A stretch of 64,000 nt of DNA. It comes from Sphingomonas sp. (GTDB lineage Bacteria > Pseudomonadota > Alphaproteobacteria > Sphingomonadales > Sphingomonadaceae). The position numbers and the translations under genes were made by a program. Below are positions 63,013 through 64,000 of the stretch, in pieces. Every line of letters starts with the position of its first letter. Positions within the stretch are counted from its first letter, which is position 1. The notes under the pieces were generated by a model, which was not told the origin of the DNA, ran no database searches, and was given only the letters and a program-made list of their open reading frames with translations. The DNA is taken from the NCBI RefSeq assembly GCF_029239295.1, contig NZ_JAQZBC010000010.1, positions 43,698 to 107,697 of the forward strand, written 5' to 3'.

Positions 63013-63894
63013 ATGATCCTGGATGAAACGTTCACCCTGGCCAACGGCGTACAAATCCCCAAGCTCGGGCTGGGGACCTGGCAGATCCCCGACGAAGAGG
63101 TGAGTCGCGTGGTTCATGACGCCATCGCGATGGGATACCGCCACGTCGACACCGCTCAGGCCTATGACAATGAACGTGGCGTCGGTCAGGGCCTGCGCGA
63201 AAGTGGTGTGGATCGCGACCGTGTTTTCGTCACCACCAAACTTGCCGCCGAATGCAAAACCTTCGCCGACGCGCGCGACCGCATCGACGCTTCGCTCAAG
63301 GCGCTTGGCCTCGATCACATTGACCTGATGCTCATCCACAGTCCACAGCCATGGACGACATTTCGTGAAGGCGACCGCTTCTTCGAGGGCAACCGAGAAG
63401 CGTGGAGAGCGCTGGAGGAAGCCTATGCCAGCGGGAAACTACGCGCGATCGGCGTGTCGAATTTCGAGGCCGTGGATCTGGACAATCTGTTCGAGTCCGG
63501 CACAGTCGCGCCGATGGTCAATCAGGTCCTCGCCCACGTCGGCAACACTCCATTCGACCTGATCGATCATTGCCAATCGCGCGACATCTTGCTCGAGGCC
63601 TATTCTCCGGTGGCGCATGGCGCAGCCCTGCAGAGCAAGAAGCTCGCGCACATCGCTGAGCGCTATGGTGTCACCATCGCGCAGGTCTGTATCCGCTATT
63701 GCCTCCAGCTTGGTCTCTTGCCACTCCCCAAGACGTCGAACATCATCCACCTTCGCGACAATGCCGATATCGATTTCGCCTTGTCAGAAGACGACATGAG
63801 TATTCTTGAGAATGCCGGAAGCGAGATCGACTACGGAGAGGCGAGCAGTTTCCCGGTGTTCGCCAAAAAGCGCACGCCGCAGGTCGACCGGTAG
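63013..63894 (+). CDS. Aldo/keto reductase
   Basis: A 293-residue NADPH-dependent (beta/alpha)8 reductase with the catalytic tetrad Asp46, Tyr51, Lys76 and His109 (in VDTAQAYDNE, VTTKLAAE and LMLIHSPQPW). LGTWQIPDEE, IGVSNFEAVDLDNL and the cofactor block LPLPKTSN are family hallmarks. ATG at 63013 with AGGTGG upstream. It resembles 2,5-diketo-D-gluconate reductase-type enzymes acting on small aldehydes or ketones. The last 106 bases of the window after it show no gene. Confidence 0.92.
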   Translation: MILDETFTLANGVQIPKLGLGTWQIPDEEVSRVVHDAIAMGYRHVDTAQAYDNERGVGQGLRESGVDRDRVFVTTKLAAECKTFADARDRIDASLKALGLDHIDLMLIHSPQPWTTFREGDRFFEGNREAWRALEEAYASGKLRAIGVSNFEAVDLDNLFESGTVAPMVNQVLAHVGNTPFDLIDHCQSRDILLEAYSPVAHGAALQSKKLAHIAERYGVTIAQVCIRYCLQLGLLPLPKTSNIIHLRDNADIDFALSEDDMSILENAGSEIDYGEASSFPVFAKKRTPQVDR

Positions 63895-64000
63895 CACCCG
63901 TCGGCACGGGCAGCTCCCGGCATATTTACGAGCGGGCATCACCGCGGAGCAGCCAAGTACCGACGGAGGTGACAAGAAAACGCTGGCTGGGGCGGCAGGA

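Overview
The window reads as one contiguous piece of a high-GC alphaproteobacterial chromosome, most likely Sphingomonas or a close relative. This rests on: the alphaproteobacterial UPF0262 protein; the cobA-DUF2849-cysI-DUF934-cysH sulfate assimilation operon; a fused ThiS-ThiG; a large TonB-dependent receptor beside acyl-CoA catabolism genes; and frequent GTG and TTG starts. No rRNA, CRISPR array, intact insertion sequence or prophage was seen. One tRNA-Pro(CGG) is present.

Layout. 0-7.4 kb: glutaminase; a minus-strand trio (alpha/beta hydrolase, SDR, GH130); SelO; an AstD-type aldehyde dehydrogenase; a lipoprotein. 7.5-11.4 kb: sulfate assimilation operon whose CysH carries the iron-sulfur signature of APS reductases. 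11.5-14.7 kb: dnaB, UPF0262, GH25-like protein, cytidine deaminase. 14.7-25.2 kb: a lipid or isoprenoid catabolic region with a 2,4-dienoyl-CoA reductase-like SDR, a LuxR-type regulator, two acyl-CoA dehydrogenases, an acyl-CoA ligase, a TonB receptor, an MpaB-family oxygenase and a TetR regulator. 25.2-27.8 kb: SRPBCC-ADH-SDR operon. 28.1-33.9 kb: an accessory region holding a decayed polysaccharide operon (two glycosyltransferases and an acetyltransferase, all broken), a putatively secreted methyltransferase and a frameshifted RTX-repeat gene.

34-55 kb is mainly housekeeping: CHAP protein, trmB, PAP2 phosphatase, metK, lnt, phosphate transport (pit plus DUF47), lpoA-like/rsmI/yraN/gshB, thiSG, aroQ, accBC, a phospholipase D-like protein and purL. 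55-60 kb contains a small accessory patch inserted next to lepA. It holds a low-GC gene with a HEPN-like Rx4H motif, a diverged second copy of the lepA 3' end, and a RelE/ParE toxin-antitoxin pair lying exactly between the two lepA 3' copies. 60-64 kb has a CsgG-like protein, tRNA-Pro, a small Arg/Tyr-rich secreted protein, a glutamine amidotransferase and an aldo/keto reductase.

The parts most worth a second look are the lepA-3'-flanked toxin-antitoxin patch with its HEPN-like neighbour, the decayed glycan operon, and four short perfect palindromes in promoter positions (before the astD-like gene, between the dienoyl-CoA reductase and luxR genes, a repeated 16-mer near 28.7 kb, and before metK). 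All calls come from reading the sequence; no database search was run.
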